Positions 33,268 through 42,779 of a stretch of DNA of 64,000 nt are shown one piece after another (position 1 is the first letter of the stretch; the number at the start of each line of letters is the position of its first letter). The stretch lies in contig NZ_CP015225.1 of the NCBI RefSeq assembly GCF_001623525.1, forward strand, positions 3,534,001 to 3,598,000, in the 5' to 3' direction. The notes under the pieces are model-generated. The model had not been told where the DNA came from. It was given only the letters and a program-made list of their open reading frames with translations, and ran no database searches. A program made the translations under genes and the position numbers. Origin of the DNA: Pseudomonas fluorescens (GTDB lineage Bacteria > Pseudomonadota > Gammaproteobacteria > Pseudomonadales > Pseudomonadaceae).

Positions 33268-33382
33268 TTTGTGGGAGCTGAGCTTGCTCGCGATGAACGA
33301 TGACGCGGTCTTGCAGTTGAACCGTGTCGCTGCCATCGCGAGCAAGCTTGGCTCCCACAAAAAAAGCCCGCTCCCACAGGGT
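33268..33382. repeat. REP inverted pair plus partial third arm
   Basis: Arms at 33268-33294 (TTTGTGGGAGCTGAGCTTGC...) and 33335-33361 are inverted with few mismatches. They are followed by a partial arm AGCCCGCTCCCACAGG (33365-33380). A stub GGGGGCGAGCC precedes them at 33257. The cluster fills the dapD-csdA gap. Confidence 0.8.
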
Positions 33383-33411
33383 CCGGCGTAACTCCAGCAG
33401 GGCCCGAAAGC

Positions 33412-34617
33412 ATGTTGATTCCCTCCCCCTGGCGCACCGACTTCCCGGCCATCGCCGCCCTGCAACGGCAAGGCCAGACCTACCTGGACAGCGCCGCCAC
33501 CACGCAAAAACCTCAAGCACTGCTGGACGCCCTGACGCATTACTACGCCAATGGTGCGGCCAACGTGCACCGTGCGCAGCATTTGCCGGGGGCCCATGCC
33601 ACCCAGGCGTTCGAGGACAGCCGCCTCAAGGTGGCGCAATGGCTCAATGCCGGAAACTGCGGGCAGGTGGTCTTCACCCACGGCGCGACTTCGGCGCTGA
33701 ATCTGCTGGCCTACGGGCTGGAACATTTATTCAACCCGGGCGACGAGATCGTCATCAGCACCCTGGAACACCACGCCAACCTGCTGCCGTGGCAGCAATT
33801 GGCCGAACGTCGTTCGTTAACCCTGGTGGTGTTGCCACTGGACGCCGACGGGGTGATCGACCCTGGCGCCGCCGCCGAACTGATCGGCCCGCGTACGCGC
33901 TTGCTGGCGGTGAGCCAGTTATCCAATGTGCTGGGGGCCTGGCAGCCAGTGCCGGCGCTGCTGGCGCTGGCCAAGGCCCAAGGCGCGTTGACGGTGATCG
34001 ACGGCGCCCAAGGCGTGGTCCATGGTCGCCATGACGTGGGGGCATTGGGCTGCGACTTTTATGTGTTTTCCAGCCACAAACTTTACGGCCCCGACGGGCT
34101 GGGCGTGCTGTTTGGCCGTACCGAAGCCTTTGGCAACCTGCGTCATTGGCAATTCGGCGGCGAAATGGTGCAACAGGCCGATTACCACAGCGCCACCTTC
34201 CGTCCGGCGCCGCTGGGCTTCGAAGCCGGCACGCCGCCGATTGCCAGCGTGATCGGGCTGGGGGCAACCCTGGATTACCTGTCCGCCCTCGATCCGCAGG
34301 CGGTCATCGACCACGAGGCGGCGCTGCACGACTACCTGCTCCATGGCCTGCGGGCCCGCAACGGCGTGCGCCTGGTGGGCAACCCGCGCCTGGCCTTGGT
34401 CAGCTTCGTGGTCGAAGGCATCCACAACGCCGACTTGGCCCACCTGCTGACCGAGCAAGGCATCGCCGTACGCGCCGGACATCACTGCGCCATGCCGCTG
34501 TTCAAGCACCTGAAGCTGTCCGGGGCGATCCGCGTGTCGCTGGCGCTGTACAACGACTCCGCCGACATCGAACGCTTCTTCGACGCCCTCGATCAGGCCT
34601 TGGAGATGTTGCGATGA
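33412..34617 (+). CDS. csdA: cysteine desulfurase CsdA (class V aminotransferase)
   Basis: PLP enzyme that takes sulfur from cysteine as a persulfide and passes it to CsdE and on to tRNA-modification or Fe-S pathways. The 401 residues contain YLDSAATTQKP, NVHRAQHL, the PLP-lysine motif FSSHKLYGPDGLGVLFG and the catalytic cysteine loop RAGHHCAMPLF. The group II (CsdA/SufS) loop and the adjacent csdE and tcdA genes favour csdA over sufS. Confidence 0.93.
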   Translation: MLIPSPWRTDFPAIAALQRQGQTYLDSAATTQKPQALLDALTHYYANGAANVHRAQHLPGAHATQAFEDSRLKVAQWLNAGNCGQVVFTHGATSALNLLAYGLEHLFNPGDEIVISTLEHHANLLPWQQLAERRSLTLVVLPLDADGVIDPGAAAELIGPRTRLLAVSQLSNVLGAWQPVPALLALAKAQGALTVIDGAQGVVHGRHDVGALGCDFYVFSSHKLYGPDGLGVLFGRTEAFGNLRHWQFGGEMVQQADYHSATFRPAPLGFEAGTPPIASVIGLGATLDYLSALDPQAVIDHEAALHDYLLHGLRARNGVRLVGNPRLALVSFVVEGIHNADLAHLLTEQGIAVRAGHHCAMPLFKHLKLSGAIRVSLALYNDSADIERFFDALDQALEMLR

Positions 34618-35021
34618 ACCTGCCCGCCGAGGCTGCCACAGCGCTGCAGATTTTCCAGGACGCGTCAGGTTGGGAACAACGGGCCCGGCTGCTGATGCAA
34701 TGGGGCGAGCGTTTGCCGCCCCTGAGCGACGAGGACAAGTGCGAAGCCAACCTTGTTCACGGCTGTGAAAGCCAGGTGTGGTTGGTGGGCCAGTTGGTCG
34801 ATGGGCATTGGCAGTTTTGCGCCAGCAGCGATGCGCGGTTGATCCGTGGGCTGGTGGCGTTGCTGCTGGCGCGGGTCAACGGGTTGTCCGCCGAGGCGTT
34901 GCAGCAGGTGGATCTGCCAGATTGGTTCAACCAGTTGGGATTGTCGCGGCAGCTGTCGCCGTCCCGTAGCAATGGCTTGAATGCGGTGTTGAAGCGGATG
35001 CGCGAGTTGACCCGCCAATGA
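34614..35021 (+). CDS. csdE: SufE-family sulfur acceptor CsdE
   Basis: Accepts persulfide sulfur from CsdA. The 135-residue product has the SufE-fold pattern with the active cysteine in LVHGCESQVWLVGQ (about residue 51) and the helix LIRGLVALLLARVNG. Its ATG overlaps the csdA stop by 4 bp, so the pair is translationally coupled. tcdA lies next to it on the opposite strand, matching the known functional link. Confidence 0.94.
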   Translation: MNLPAEAATALQIFQDASGWEQRARLLMQWGERLPPLSDEDKCEANLVHGCESQVWLVGQLVDGHWQFCASSDARLIRGLVALLLARVNGLSAEALQQVDLPDWFNQLGLSRQLSPSRSNGLNAVLKRMRELTRQ

Positions 35022-35141
35022 TTGTGGCGAGGGAGCTTGCTCCCGCTCGGCTGCGAAGCAGCCGCCTTGGATTCAGCATGATTGACGCCGCCAATGGGGG
35101 GCCGCTTCGCGGCCCAGCGGGAGCAAGCTCCCTCGCCACAA
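35022..35141. repeat. REP inverted pair between csdE and tcdA
   Basis: TTGTGGCGAGGGAGCTTGCT.. at 35022 and its complement ending 35141 form long inverted arms, with inner stems CGGCTGCGAAGCAGCCG and GGCCGCTTCGCGGCC. It lies between the two convergent gene ends and could stop transcription from both sides. Confidence 0.87.
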
Positions 35142-35147
35142 AAGCGC

Positions 35148-35960
35148 TCACTGCCCAGGCTTGACCCTGTCAGCCGGTCGCCGCACTCCGGCTACGATCT
35201 TATCCACAGCCTTGGTCGCCGCAACCATGCCAAACGTCGCCGTGACCATCATCACCGCGCCAAACCCACCGGCGCAGTCGAGCTTGACGCCGTCGCCGAC
35301 AAAACTTTTCTGCAGGCAAATGCTGCCGTCCGGTTTCGGGTAGCGCAGTTGTTCGGTGGAGAACACGCAAGGCACGCTGTAGTGGCGGGTCACGGTGCGG
35401 GAAAAGCCGTAGTCGCGGCGCAAGGTGGAACGTACCTTGGAGGCCAGTGGATCGTTGAACGTGCGGTTCAAGTCGCAGACCTGGATCAGCGTCGGGTCGA
35501 TCTGCCCGCCCGCGCCACCGGTGGTGATGATCTGGATCTTGCGGCGCTTGCACCAGGCGATCAGCGCAGCCTTGGCGTTGACGCTGTCGATGCAGTCGAT
35601 CACGCAGTCAATGTTCGGTGTGATGTATTCGGCCATGGTGTCGCGGGTGACAAAGTCGGCCACCGCATGCACCGTGCAATCGGGGTTGATCCCGCGCAGC
35701 CGCTCGGCCATGACCTCGACCTTGGGCTTGCCGACGGTGCTGTCCAGTGCGTGCAACTGACGGTTGGCGTTGCTGACGCAAACATCGTCCAGGTCGAACA
35801 GCGAGATCTCGCCCACGCCGCAACGGGCGATGGCTTCCGCCGCCCAGGAGCCGACACCGCCAACCCCGACAATCGCCACATGGGCCGCCCGCAGGCGCGC
35901 CAGGCCTTCGATGCCATACAAACGGGCGATGCCGGCAAACCGTGGATCTTCTGTACTCAT
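35148..35960 (-). CDS. tcdA: tRNA threonylcarbamoyladenosine dehydratase TcdA
   Basis: E1-like (ThiF/MoeB superfamily) enzyme that cyclises t6A37 of tRNA to ct6A with ATP; CsdA-CsdE support it. The 270-residue product has the nucleotide-binding motif AIVGVGGVGSWAAEAIARCG, LFDLDDVCVSNANRQLHAL and DCVIDCIDSVNAKAALIAWC, and ends with the hydrophobic AVMMVTATFGMVAATKAVD helix seen in TcdA. The start is set at MSTEDPRFAG (35960); an in-frame ATG two codons earlier is possible. Confidence 0.94.
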   Translation of the reverse strand: MSTEDPRFAGIARLYGIEGLARLRAAHVAIVGVGGVGSWAAEAIARCGVGEISLFDLDDVCVSNANRQLHALDSTVGKPKVEVMAERLRGINPDCTVHAVADFVTRDTMAEYITPNIDCVIDCIDSVNAKAALIAWCKRRKIQIITTGGAGGQIDPTLIQVCDLNRTFNDPLASKVRSTLRRDYGFSRTVTRHYSVPCVFSTEQLRYPKPDGSICLQKSFVGDGVKLDCAGGFGAVMMVTATFGMVAATKAVDKIVAGVRRPADRVKPGQ

Positions 35961-36023
35961 GACCATTACCCCAAACACCGGCGCGCATTATAGGGCTTTG
36001 CTGGAGCAAATTAAGCAAAACCT

Positions 36024-36049
36024 CTGTGGGAGCGAGCTTGCTCCCACAG
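36024..36049. repeat. single short REP hairpin upstream of dapE
   Basis: CTGTGGGAGC (36024-36033) and GCTCCCACAG (36040-36049) form a perfect 10-bp stem with a 6-base loop between the divergent tcdA and dapE genes. A GTTTTGTG stretch follows on the plus strand. Confidence 0.8.
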
Positions 36050-36178
36050 GTTTTGTGTTCCACCTGTCCCGCACCAGGGGCCCATGGTGGTCGTTTTGCT
36101 ATAAGATAACTGCCATTTTGCGCGAGCCTGCCCGCGCCTGTACAAGCCTTGCGTCCATTCTATATTTCCGGAGCTTCC

Positions 36179-37330
36179 ATGACGGCCCACGCCGACCTCT
36201 CGCCGACCCTGCAACTCGCCTGCGATCTGATCCGCCGTCCGTCCGTGACGCCAGTGGATGCCGATTGCCAGAAACTGATGATGCAGCGCCTGGGCAACGC
36301 AGGCTTTACGCTCGAACCGATGCGCATCGAGGATGTGGATAACTTCTGGGCCAGTCACGGCAAGCATGACGGCCCGGTGCTGTGCTTCGCCGGGCACACC
36401 GACGTGGTGCCGACCGGTCCGGTGCAGGCCTGGCAGCTCGACCCGTTCGATGCGGTCATCGACGAGCATGGCATGCTCTGCGGTCGTGGCGCGGCGGACA
36501 TGAAAGGCAGCCTGGCGGCGATGATCGTGGCGGCCGAGCGCTTCGTCGCCGACTACCCGGACCACAAGGGCTCGCTGACCTTCCTGATCACCAGCGATGA
36601 AGAAGGCCCGGCGCACCACGGCACCAAGGCCGTGATCGAGCGCCTCAAGGCCCGTCAGGAACGACTGGACTGGTGCATCGTCGGCGAACCGTCGAGCACC
36701 ACGCTGGTGGGCGACGTGGTCAAGAATGGCCGGCGCGGTTCCCTCGGCGCGAAGTTGACCGTGCGCGGCAAGCAAGGCCACGTGGCTTATCCACACCTGG
36801 CGAAAAACCCGATCCACCTGGCCGCTCCAGCGTTGGCAGAATTGGCCGCCGAGCATTGGGACCACGGCAACGACTTCTTCCCGCCCACCAGTTTCCAGAT
36901 CTCCAACCTCAACGCCGGCACCGGCGCGACCAACGTGATCCCGGGTGACCTGGTGGCGGTGTTCAACTTCCGTTTCTCCACCGAGTCCACCGTCGAAGGC
37001 TTGCAACAACGCGTCGCCGACATCCTCGACAAGCACCAGTTGGACTGGCACATCGACTGGGCGCTGTCTGGCCTGCCGTTCCTCACCGAACCCGGTGCGC
37101 TGCTCGACGCCGTATCGTCGAGCATCAAGGACGTTACCGGCCGGGAGACCCAGGCGTCCACCAGCGGCGGCACGTCCGACGGTCGCTTCATCGCCACCAT
37201 GGGTACGCAAGTGGTGGAACTGGGGCCGGTCAACGCGACCATCCACCAGGTCAACGAACGCGTACTGGCCGCCGATCTCGACGTACTGACTGAGATCTAC
37301 TACAAGACGCTGATCAAGTTGCTCGCCTGA
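36179..37330 (+). CDS. dapE: succinyl-diaminopimelate desuccinylase
   Basis: Di-zinc M20-family hydrolase releasing LL-DAP and succinate. The 383-residue product has the metal-site motifs [41 protein letters not shown] and the C-terminal [15 protein letters not shown]. The start at 36179 follows CCGGAGCTTCC. It completes the dapC-dapD-dapE set in this region and overlaps rlmA by one base. Confidence 0.97.
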   Translation: MTAHADLSPTLQLACDLIRRPSVTPVDADCQKLMMQRLGNAGFTLEPMRIEDVDNFWASHGKHDGPVLCFAGHTDVVPTGPVQAWQLDPFDAVIDEHGMLCGRGAADMKGSLAAMIVAAERFVADYPDHKGSLTFLITSDEEGPAHHGTKAVIERLKARQERLDWCIVGEPSSTTLVGDVVKNGRRGSLGAKLTVRGKQGHVAYPHLAKNPIHLAAPALAELAAEHWDHGNDFFPPTSFQISNLNAGTGATNVIPGDLVAVFNFRFSTESTVEGLQQRVADILDKHQLDWHIDWALSGLPFLTEPGALLDAVSSSIKDVTGRETQASTSGGTSDGRFIATMGTQVVELGPVNATIHQVNERVLAADLDVLTEIYYKTLIKLLA

Positions 37331-38139
37331 TGCTCGCCTGCCCTATTTGCAGTGAACCGCTGAACGCGGTGGACAACGGCGTGGTGTGCCCGGCCGGCCA
37401 CCGCTTCGACCGCGCGCGGCAGGGTTACCTGAACCTGTTGCCGGTGCAGCACAAGAACAGCCGCGACCCCGGCGACAACCTGGCGATGGTCGAAGCCCGG
37501 CGCGATTTTCTCAACGCCGGGCATTACGCCCCGGTCGCACGGCGCCTGGCCGAACTGGCCGCCGAGCGTGCACCCGGGCGTTGGCTGGACATTGGCTGTG
37601 GCGAGGGCTACTACACCGCGCAAATCGCCGAAGCGCTGCCCAACGCCGATGGTTATGCCCTGGACATTTCCCGCGAGGCGGTCAAGCGCGCCTGCAAACG
37701 CAATCCGCAGCTGACCTGGTTGATCGCCAGCATGGCCCGGGTGCCGCTGGCGGACGGCTGCTGCCAGTTCCTGGCCAGCGTGTTCAGTCCGCTGGACTGG
37801 CAGGAGGCCAAGCGCTTGCTCAGCCCCGGCGGCGGCCTGATGAAAGTCGGCCCCACCGCCGGCCACCTGATGGAATTGCGCGGGCGCCTGTACGACGAAG
37901 TGCGCGAATACATCGACGACAAGCACCTGGCCCTGGTGCCGCCAGGCATGGTGCTGGATCACAGTGAAACCCTCGAATTCAAGCTGACCCTCAACGGTGG
38001 CCAGGACCGCGCCAACCTGCTGGCCATGACGCCCCACGGCTGGCGCGCCAGTGCCGAACGCCGTGCCAGCGTGATCGAGCAGGCCGAGCCGTTCCAGGTC
38101 ACGGTGTCGATGCGCTACGATTATTTCGTTCTTCAATAA
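37330..38139 (+). CDS. rlmA: 23S rRNA (guanine-N1)-methyltransferase RlmA-like
   Basis: SAM-dependent methyltransferase of the RlmA/RrmA family, which methylates G745 of 23S rRNA or a neighbouring guanine. The N-terminal zinc finger is visible as C4, C7, C20 and H24 (CPIC...CPAGH), followed by FDRARQGYLNLLPVQHKNS, the SAM motif WLDIGCGEGYYTAQIAEALP, and the SPLDWQEAKRLLSPGGGLMKV core. 269 residues is normal. The start codon overlaps the dapE stop codon (TGATG). Confidence 0.9.
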   Translation: MLACPICSEPLNAVDNGVVCPAGHRFDRARQGYLNLLPVQHKNSRDPGDNLAMVEARRDFLNAGHYAPVARRLAELAAERAPGRWLDIGCGEGYYTAQIAEALPNADGYALDISREAVKRACKRNPQLTWLIASMARVPLADGCCQFLASVFSPLDWQEAKRLLSPGGGLMKVGPTAGHLMELRGRLYDEVREYIDDKHLALVPPGMVLDHSETLEFKLTLNGGQDRANLLAMTPHGWRASAERRASVIEQAEPFQVTVSMRYDYFVLQ

Positions 38140-38221
38140 CCTTTTGATCCCGGGCCCGGGCAACCGCTCGAGCCCCGTTAAATCCGCGAATGGATTTTTC
38201 AAGACCGCAGCGAGGATATCC

Positions 38222-38599
38222 ATGCGCCAACCCGATATCGAGATTTACCTCAAAGACGCCGACGTCGACCACAAGGCCATCGCCGCCTGGCTCGGCCAGG
38301 CCCTGGGCCCGTGCAGCGACTGGGTCCAGAAAGGCCAGACCTACAAGTGCAAGGCCGGCAACATCCCGGTGACCTGGCTGCCCAAGGCCGTGGGCAAATG
38401 GAACAGCCTGTACCTGGAAAGCGACCAGACCCCGTGGGAAGACGACATCGCCTGCGCCCGCGCCGCCTTCGCCGCACTGAACGTCGAAGTGCGCTGCGCG
38501 CCTGGTTCATGGGTGGAGGAAGAAGGGGAAGAATCGGCGGACCGCTGGATTCGCATCAGCGTTGACGGGGAAGAAGAGATTACCTGGAAGACGGCCTGA
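38222..38599 (+). CDS. small conserved hypothetical protein
   Basis: 125-residue cytoplasmic protein beginning MRQPDIEIYLKDADVDHKAI, with no signal peptide or membrane helix. It is acidic, especially toward the end (EEEGEESADRWIRISVDGEE), and has several Trp residues. The start is the ATG after a GAGGATATCC ribosome-binding site; an upstream in-frame ATG at 38144 is less likely because it abuts the rlmA stop. I do not recognise a domain. It probably forms a unit with dapE and rlmA. Confidence 0.75.
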   Translation: MRQPDIEIYLKDADVDHKAIAAWLGQALGPCSDWVQKGQTYKCKAGNIPVTWLPKAVGKWNSLYLESDQTPWEDDIACARAAFAALNVEVRCAPGSWVEEEGEESADRWIRISVDGEEEITWKTA

Positions 38600-38628
38600 C
38601 GCAGACTTCCAGCCCACCGAAGAGCCAA

Positions 38629-38717
38629 TGTGGGAGCGAGCTTGCTCGCGATAGCGATAGATCAGCCAGATTAGACGTGACTGAGACACCGCTATCGCGA
38701 GCAAGCTCGCTCCCACA
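38629..38717. repeat. REP inverted pair between two gene ends
   Basis: Arms 38629-38656 (TGTGGGAGCGAGCTTGCTCG..) and 38690-38717 are perfectly inverted over about 28 bases, with a 33-base centre. It separates the convergent ends of the 125-residue gene and the cold-shock gene and may act as a bidirectional terminator. Confidence 0.88.
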
Positions 38718-38746
38718 ATGGGTTTTGTGTAGCCAGTGAACGCGGT

Positions 38747-38956
38747 TTACAACCCCACCACATCCTCAGCCTGCAAGCCCTTCTGCCCTTCCACGACTGC
38801 GTATTCGACCTGCTGGCCTTCGGTCAGGGAACGGTGGCCTTCACCGCGGATGGCGCGGTAATGCACGAACACATCCGCTCCACCTTCGCGTTGGATGAAG
38901 CCGTAACCCTTGGCGTCGTTGAACCACTTCACACTGCCGGTTTCCCGTGCTGCCAT
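38747..38956 (-). CDS. cold-shock-domain protein
   Basis: 69-residue single OB-fold nucleic-acid chaperone. RNP1 is KGYGFIQ and RNP2 is VFVHYRAI (Tyr replaces the usual Phe). The start [14 protein letters not shown] at 38956 fits the family; an ATG five codons earlier is possible. It has a long divergent leader region of 234 bases shared with plsB, as usual for cold-shock genes with structured 5' UTRs. Which Csp paralogue it is cannot be decided from one window. Confidence 0.93.
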   Translation of the reverse strand: MAARETGSVKWFNDAKGYGFIQREGGADVFVHYRAIRGEGHRSLTEGQQVEYAVVEGQKGLQAEDVVGL

Positions 38957-39190
38957 GATGCTCACTCCCATTTTTATCTTATAAGTCGGCTTTTCGATGG
39001 AAAGCCGTACGAACTTTCACCACCGTCAGGCCGTCCATGGGGAGGCCGGGTAGCAACCTGGCGAGTATATGACACCCGGAAAAACTCTCAACTGACTTTA
39101 CTTCGGCGCTTTTTTGCCGATTTTCGATGAATCCGGCACACTAGCGAGCCCGAGCAGCCGCTCGGTTTTATTCACTCATGCAGAAGCCGT

Positions 39191-41689
39191 ATGACCCGCT
39201 CCCCGTTCCGCCGTCTTGTGTTTGGCACCCTGCGCCGACTGTTGTACCTCTGGGTTCGCTCAGAGACGATCAACCAGTCGTCCTTCACCCTCAACCTCGA
39301 CCGCAGTCGCCCGGTGTTCTACGTCCTGCAAGATCCTTCGCTCACTGACCTGGCGGTGCTCGACACCGAATGCACCAAGGCCGGCCTGCCCCGTCCGGTG
39401 CTGCCGGTCTCGGTGGGTAACCTGCTGGAGCCGGCGGCGTTTTTCTACCTGACGCCGGCGCCGGACTGGATCGGGCGCCAGGACAAGCGCGGTGCGCCGC
39501 CCACCCTGACGCGGCTGGTCAACGCCCTGACCCACAATGCCGCCGAAGACGCGCAGATCATCCCGGTCAGCGTGTTCTGGGGCCAGTCGCCCGACAGCGA
39601 GTCCAGCCCCTGGAAGCTGTTGTTCGCCGACAGTTGGGCCGTCACCGGGCGCCTGCGTCGCCTGTTGAGCATCATGATCCTGGGGCGCAAGACCCGCGTG
39701 CAGTTCTCCGCGCCGATCCATCTGCGCGAGCTGATTGAACACGATAAGGGCCACGAACGCACCGTGCGCATGGCCCAACGGATCCTGCGGGTGCACTTTC
39801 GCAACCTGAAGGCCGCGGTCATCGGCCCCGACATTTCCCATCGGCGCAACCTGGTCAAGGGCCTGCTGAACCAGCCGCTGGTCAAGCAGGCGATTATCGA
39901 CGAGGCCGAGCGGGAAAAGATCACCCCGGAAAAAGCCAAGGCCCAGGCCCTGCGCTATGGCAACGAAATCGCCTCGGACTACACCTACACCGCGATCCGC
40001 TTTCTGGAAGTGGTGCTCAGCTGGTTCTGGAACAAGATCTACGACGGCATCAAGGTCAACCACATCGAAGGTGTGCAAAACGTTGCCCAGGGCCACGAAG
40101 TCATCTACGTGCCGTGCCACCGCAGCCACATCGACTACTTGCTGCTGTCGTACCTGTTGTTTCGCAACGGCCTGACGCCGCCGCACATCGCCGCCGGCAT
40201 CAACCTCAACATGCCGGTGATCGGTGGCCTGCTGCGCCGTGGCGGGGCGTTCTTCATGCGTCGCACCTTCAAGGGCAACCCGCTCTACACCGCCGTGTTC
40301 AACGAATACCTGCACACGCTGTTCACCAAAGGTTTCCCGGTGGAGTACTTCGTCGAGGGTGGGCGTTCGCGCACCGGGCGCATGCTGCAACCCAAGACCG
40401 GCATGCTCGCCATCACCCTGCGCAGTTTCCTGCGTTCATCGCGCATGCCCATCGTGTTCGTGCCGGTCTACATTGGTTATGAGCGCGTACTGGAAGGCCG
40501 CACCTACCTGGGCGAACTGCGTGGGGCCAGCAAGAAAAAAGAATCGATCTTCGACATCTTCAAGGTCATCGGCGCCCTCAAGCAACGCTTCGGCCAGGTG
40601 GCGGTGAACTTCGGTGAACCGATCAAGCTGGCGGAATTCCTCGACGGCGAACAACCGGGTTGGCGCCAACAGGAGCTGGGCCCGCAGTTCAAGCCGGCCT
40701 GGCTCAACGCGACCACCCACCGCCTCGGCGAGCGCGTGGCCCGGCACCTGAACGAAGCCGCTGCGATCAACCCGGTCAACCTGGTCGCCCTGGCGCTGCT
40801 GTCCACCAGCCGCCTGGCCCTGGACGACCGCGCCATGGCCCGGGTGCTGGACCTGTACCTGGCGTTGCTGCGCAAGGTCCCGTACTCGCCCCACACCACC
40901 CTGCCCGAAGGCGATGGCCGGGTGCTGATCGAACATGTAAAAGGCATGGACCTGCTGTCGGAACAGAGCGATGCCCTGGGCAAGATTCTGTACCTGGATG
41001 AGCAGAACGCGGTACTGATGACCTACTACCGCAACAACGTCCTGCACATCTTCGCCCTGCCGGCGTTGCTGGCGAGCTTCTTCCAGAGCAGCTCGCGCAT
41101 GAGTCGCGAGCAGATCCTGCGCTACACCCATGCGTTGTACCCGTACCTGCAATCGGAATTGTTCATTCGCTGGTCGCTGGAAGAACTGGACGGCGTGGTC
41201 GACCAGTGGCTTGAAGCATTCGTCGAACAAGGGCTGCTGCGTTTCGAAAAAGACCTGTACCTGCGTCCGGCGCCAAGTTCGCGGCATTTCGTGCTGCTGA
41301 CCCTGCTGTCAAAAAGCATCGCCCAGACCTTGCAGCGCTTCTACATGACCGTCTCGCTGCTGCTCAACAGCGGCCAGAACACCATCAGCGCCGAAGAACT
41401 GGAAGACCTCTGCACCGTCATGGCCCAGCGCCTGTCGATCCTGCATGGCCTGAATGCGCCGGAGTTCTTCGACAAGAGCCTGTTCCGCCACTTCATCCAG
41501 ACGATGCTCGACCTCGATGTACTGCGCCGCGACGAAGCCGGCAAACTCAGCTACCACGAGCTGCTGGGCGAACTGGCCGAAGGCGCAGCCAAGCGGGTGC
41601 TGCCAGCGGAAATTCGCCTGTCGATCCGTCAGGTGGCGCTGCATCGCAGTGACGATGCAGCGGACGTCGCCATCAGCCCCGACAGTTGA
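39191..41689 (+). CDS. plsB: glycerol-3-phosphate 1-O-acyltransferase
   Basis: Membrane-associated enzyme acylating the sn-1 position of glycerol-3-phosphate, the first step of phospholipid synthesis. The 832-residue length matches the PlsB type. The acyltransferase blocks are seen in order: [17 protein letters not shown] (block I, HxxxxD), GAFFMRRTF (II), [14 protein letters not shown] (III) and [10 protein letters not shown] (IV). The start at 39191 gives the conserved [19 protein letters not shown]. Confidence 0.97.
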   Translation: MTRSPFRRLVFGTLRRLLYLWVRSETINQSSFTLNLDRSRPVFYVLQDPSLTDLAVLDTECTKAGLPRPVLPVSVGNLLEPAAFFYLTPAPDWIGRQDKRGAPPTLTRLVNALTHNAAEDAQIIPVSVFWGQSPDSESSPWKLLFADSWAVTGRLRRLLSIMILGRKTRVQFSAPIHLRELIEHDKGHERTVRMAQRILRVHFRNLKAAVIGPDISHRRNLVKGLLNQPLVKQAIIDEAEREKITPEKAKAQALRYGNEIASDYTYTAIRFLEVVLSWFWNKIYDGIKVNHIEGVQNVAQGHEVIYVPCHRSHIDYLLLSYLLFRNGLTPPHIAAGINLNMPVIGGLLRRGGAFFMRRTFKGNPLYTAVFNEYLHTLFTKGFPVEYFVEGGRSRTGRMLQPKTGMLAITLRSFLRSSRMPIVFVPVYIGYERVLEGRTYLGELRGASKKKESIFDIFKVIGALKQRFGQVAVNFGEPIKLAEFLDGEQPGWRQQELGPQFKPAWLNATTHRLGERVARHLNEAAAINPVNLVALALLSTSRLALDDRAMARVLDLYLALLRKVPYSPHTTLPEGDGRVLIEHVKGMDLLSEQSDALGKILYLDEQNAVLMTYYRNNVLHIFALPALLASFFQSSSRMSREQILRYTHALYPYLQSELFIRWSLEELDGVVDQWLEAFVEQGLLRFEKDLYLRPAPSSRHFVLLTLLSKSIAQTLQRFYMTVSLLLNSGQNTISAEELEDLCTVMAQRLSILHGLNAPEFFDKSLFRHFIQTMLDLDVLRRDEAGKLSYHELLGELAEGAAKRVLPAEIRLSIRQVALHRSDDAADVAISPDS

Positions 41690-41876
41690 AGGTTGCCGAT
41701 CACTCACCGAGAAGCATGGAAGGTTCCGGTGAGTTGATGGGGCAGTCAACGAGTTTACTCCGACACCGCGCAGCGGCTAAGGTGACGTCAAACGAAGAAA
41801 AGGCCTACAGAGAACTTTGGAGCAGGCCTCTAGGATGGGTTCACGTCAATGTCGACGTACTGAAAAGGAATTCAGC

Positions 41877-42251
41877 ATGAACATCATCACGTTAACCCTG
41901 CAACTGCCCGAAGGCTTTCAACTCCCGGAAGACGCTCGCACCGAAGTCAGTGTGCGAAATGCAGCCGGTGCACAGATCAGCGCCAGCGGCGGCCAGGGCT
42001 CCAATGTGGCGCCTAAGGAGCCAGTGGCCCAGCAGCCTTGGCAATATCGCTTTCTTGTCGAGCCCAAGATGACACCCGTAGGGGAGAAACTCTCGGTCAA
42101 GGCACAAGCGTACCGAGGCGACACCGCTCTTTTTCTTGAAACCGAACAGGCCTTCACCTGGGATGGCGGCAATCAACACGTTGACATCCCGCTGAGCCTG
42201 GCGCCAGCATCGCTGGCTGAAACTGTTCAAGCACCCGCGTTCGGTTCCTGA
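41877..42251 (+). CDS. small protein, possibly YscW/YbaY-like beta-sandwich
   Basis: 124 residues, no signal peptide or lipobox. It starts MNIITLTLQLPEGFQLPEDA and reads as alternating beta strands (WQYRFLVEPKMTPVGEKLSV, TFAWDGG-like FTWDGGNQHVDIPLSL). The strand pattern and the next gene, a YbaY-type lipoprotein, suggest a degenerate relative of that fold, but this is an inference. The start follows an AAGGAAT ribosome-binding site. Bases 41690-41876 upstream show no recognisable gene. Confidence 0.65.
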   Translation: MNIITLTLQLPEGFQLPEDARTEVSVRNAAGAQISASGGQGSNVAPKEPVAQQPWQYRFLVEPKMTPVGEKLSVKAQAYRGDTALFLETEQAFTWDGGNQHVDIPLSLAPASLAETVQAPAFGS

Positions 42252-42295
42252 ACCGCGACGTTACGAATGGATGCTTGGACGCAAATCCGCTAAAT

Positions 42296-42330
42296 GCTCA
42301 TTGACGCCCGTGTGGCTGGCGTCAATGAGC
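42296..42330. repeat. perfect 13-bp inverted repeat in a gene leader
   Basis: GCTCATTGACGCC (42296-42308) and GGCGTCAATGAGC (42318-42330) enclose a 9-base loop. There is no T tract after it. It ends 12 bases before the ATG of the YbaY-like lipoprotein gene and does not match the REP families of this window. Confidence 0.8.
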
Positions 42331-42342
42331 CAGGTGCATCCA

Positions 42343-42747
42343 ATGAAAAAACTTGCTCTGCTTGCATCCATGGCATTACTGGCCGCTTGCCAATCGGCAA
42401 CGCCCCCCTCCACGACCGTTGCGGCCCTCGATGGCGAAGTGTTCTATCTGCAACGCATTGCCCTGCCACCCAACGCTACCTTGAGCGTGAGCCTGCAGGA
42501 CGTTTCCCTCGCCGACGCCCCTGCGGTGGTCCTCGATGAGCAGAGCGGCCCGATCAAAGGCCAGGTCCCGCTGCCGTTCCACCTCAGTTATGATCCAACC
42601 CAGGTCAAGCCCGGCCACCGTTATGCCGTGAGCGCCCGCATCGAAGTGGACGGCCAGTTGATGTTCATCACCACCGAACAACACACCGTGCAACTCGATG
42701 GCAAGGATCCGCAGCCGTTGAAGATTCGCGTCAACGCCGCACGCTGA
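42343..42747 (+). CDS. YbaY-family lipoprotein
   Basis: 134-residue precursor. The lipoprotein signal is MKKLALLASMALLAACQSA, with lipobox LLAAC (Cys16). The mature part (LDGEVFYLQRIALPPNATLS, then VSLQDVSLADAP, and LPFHLSYDP, ITTEQHTVQLDG) fits the YbaY/YscW beta-sandwich family. Its exact role is unknown; relatives include chaperone-like lipoproteins of the type III pilotin family. The start is fixed by the signal peptide; another in-frame ATG at 42271 would spoil it. Confidence 0.83.
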   Translation: MKKLALLASMALLAACQSATPPSTTVAALDGEVFYLQRIALPPNATLSVSLQDVSLADAPAVVLDEQSGPIKGQVPLPFHLSYDPTQVKPGHRYAVSARIEVDGQLMFITTEQHTVQLDGKDPQPLKIRVNAAR

Positions 42748-42779
42748 GTCCTTTTCAAATTCTCTTCAAGGAAGCCCTC

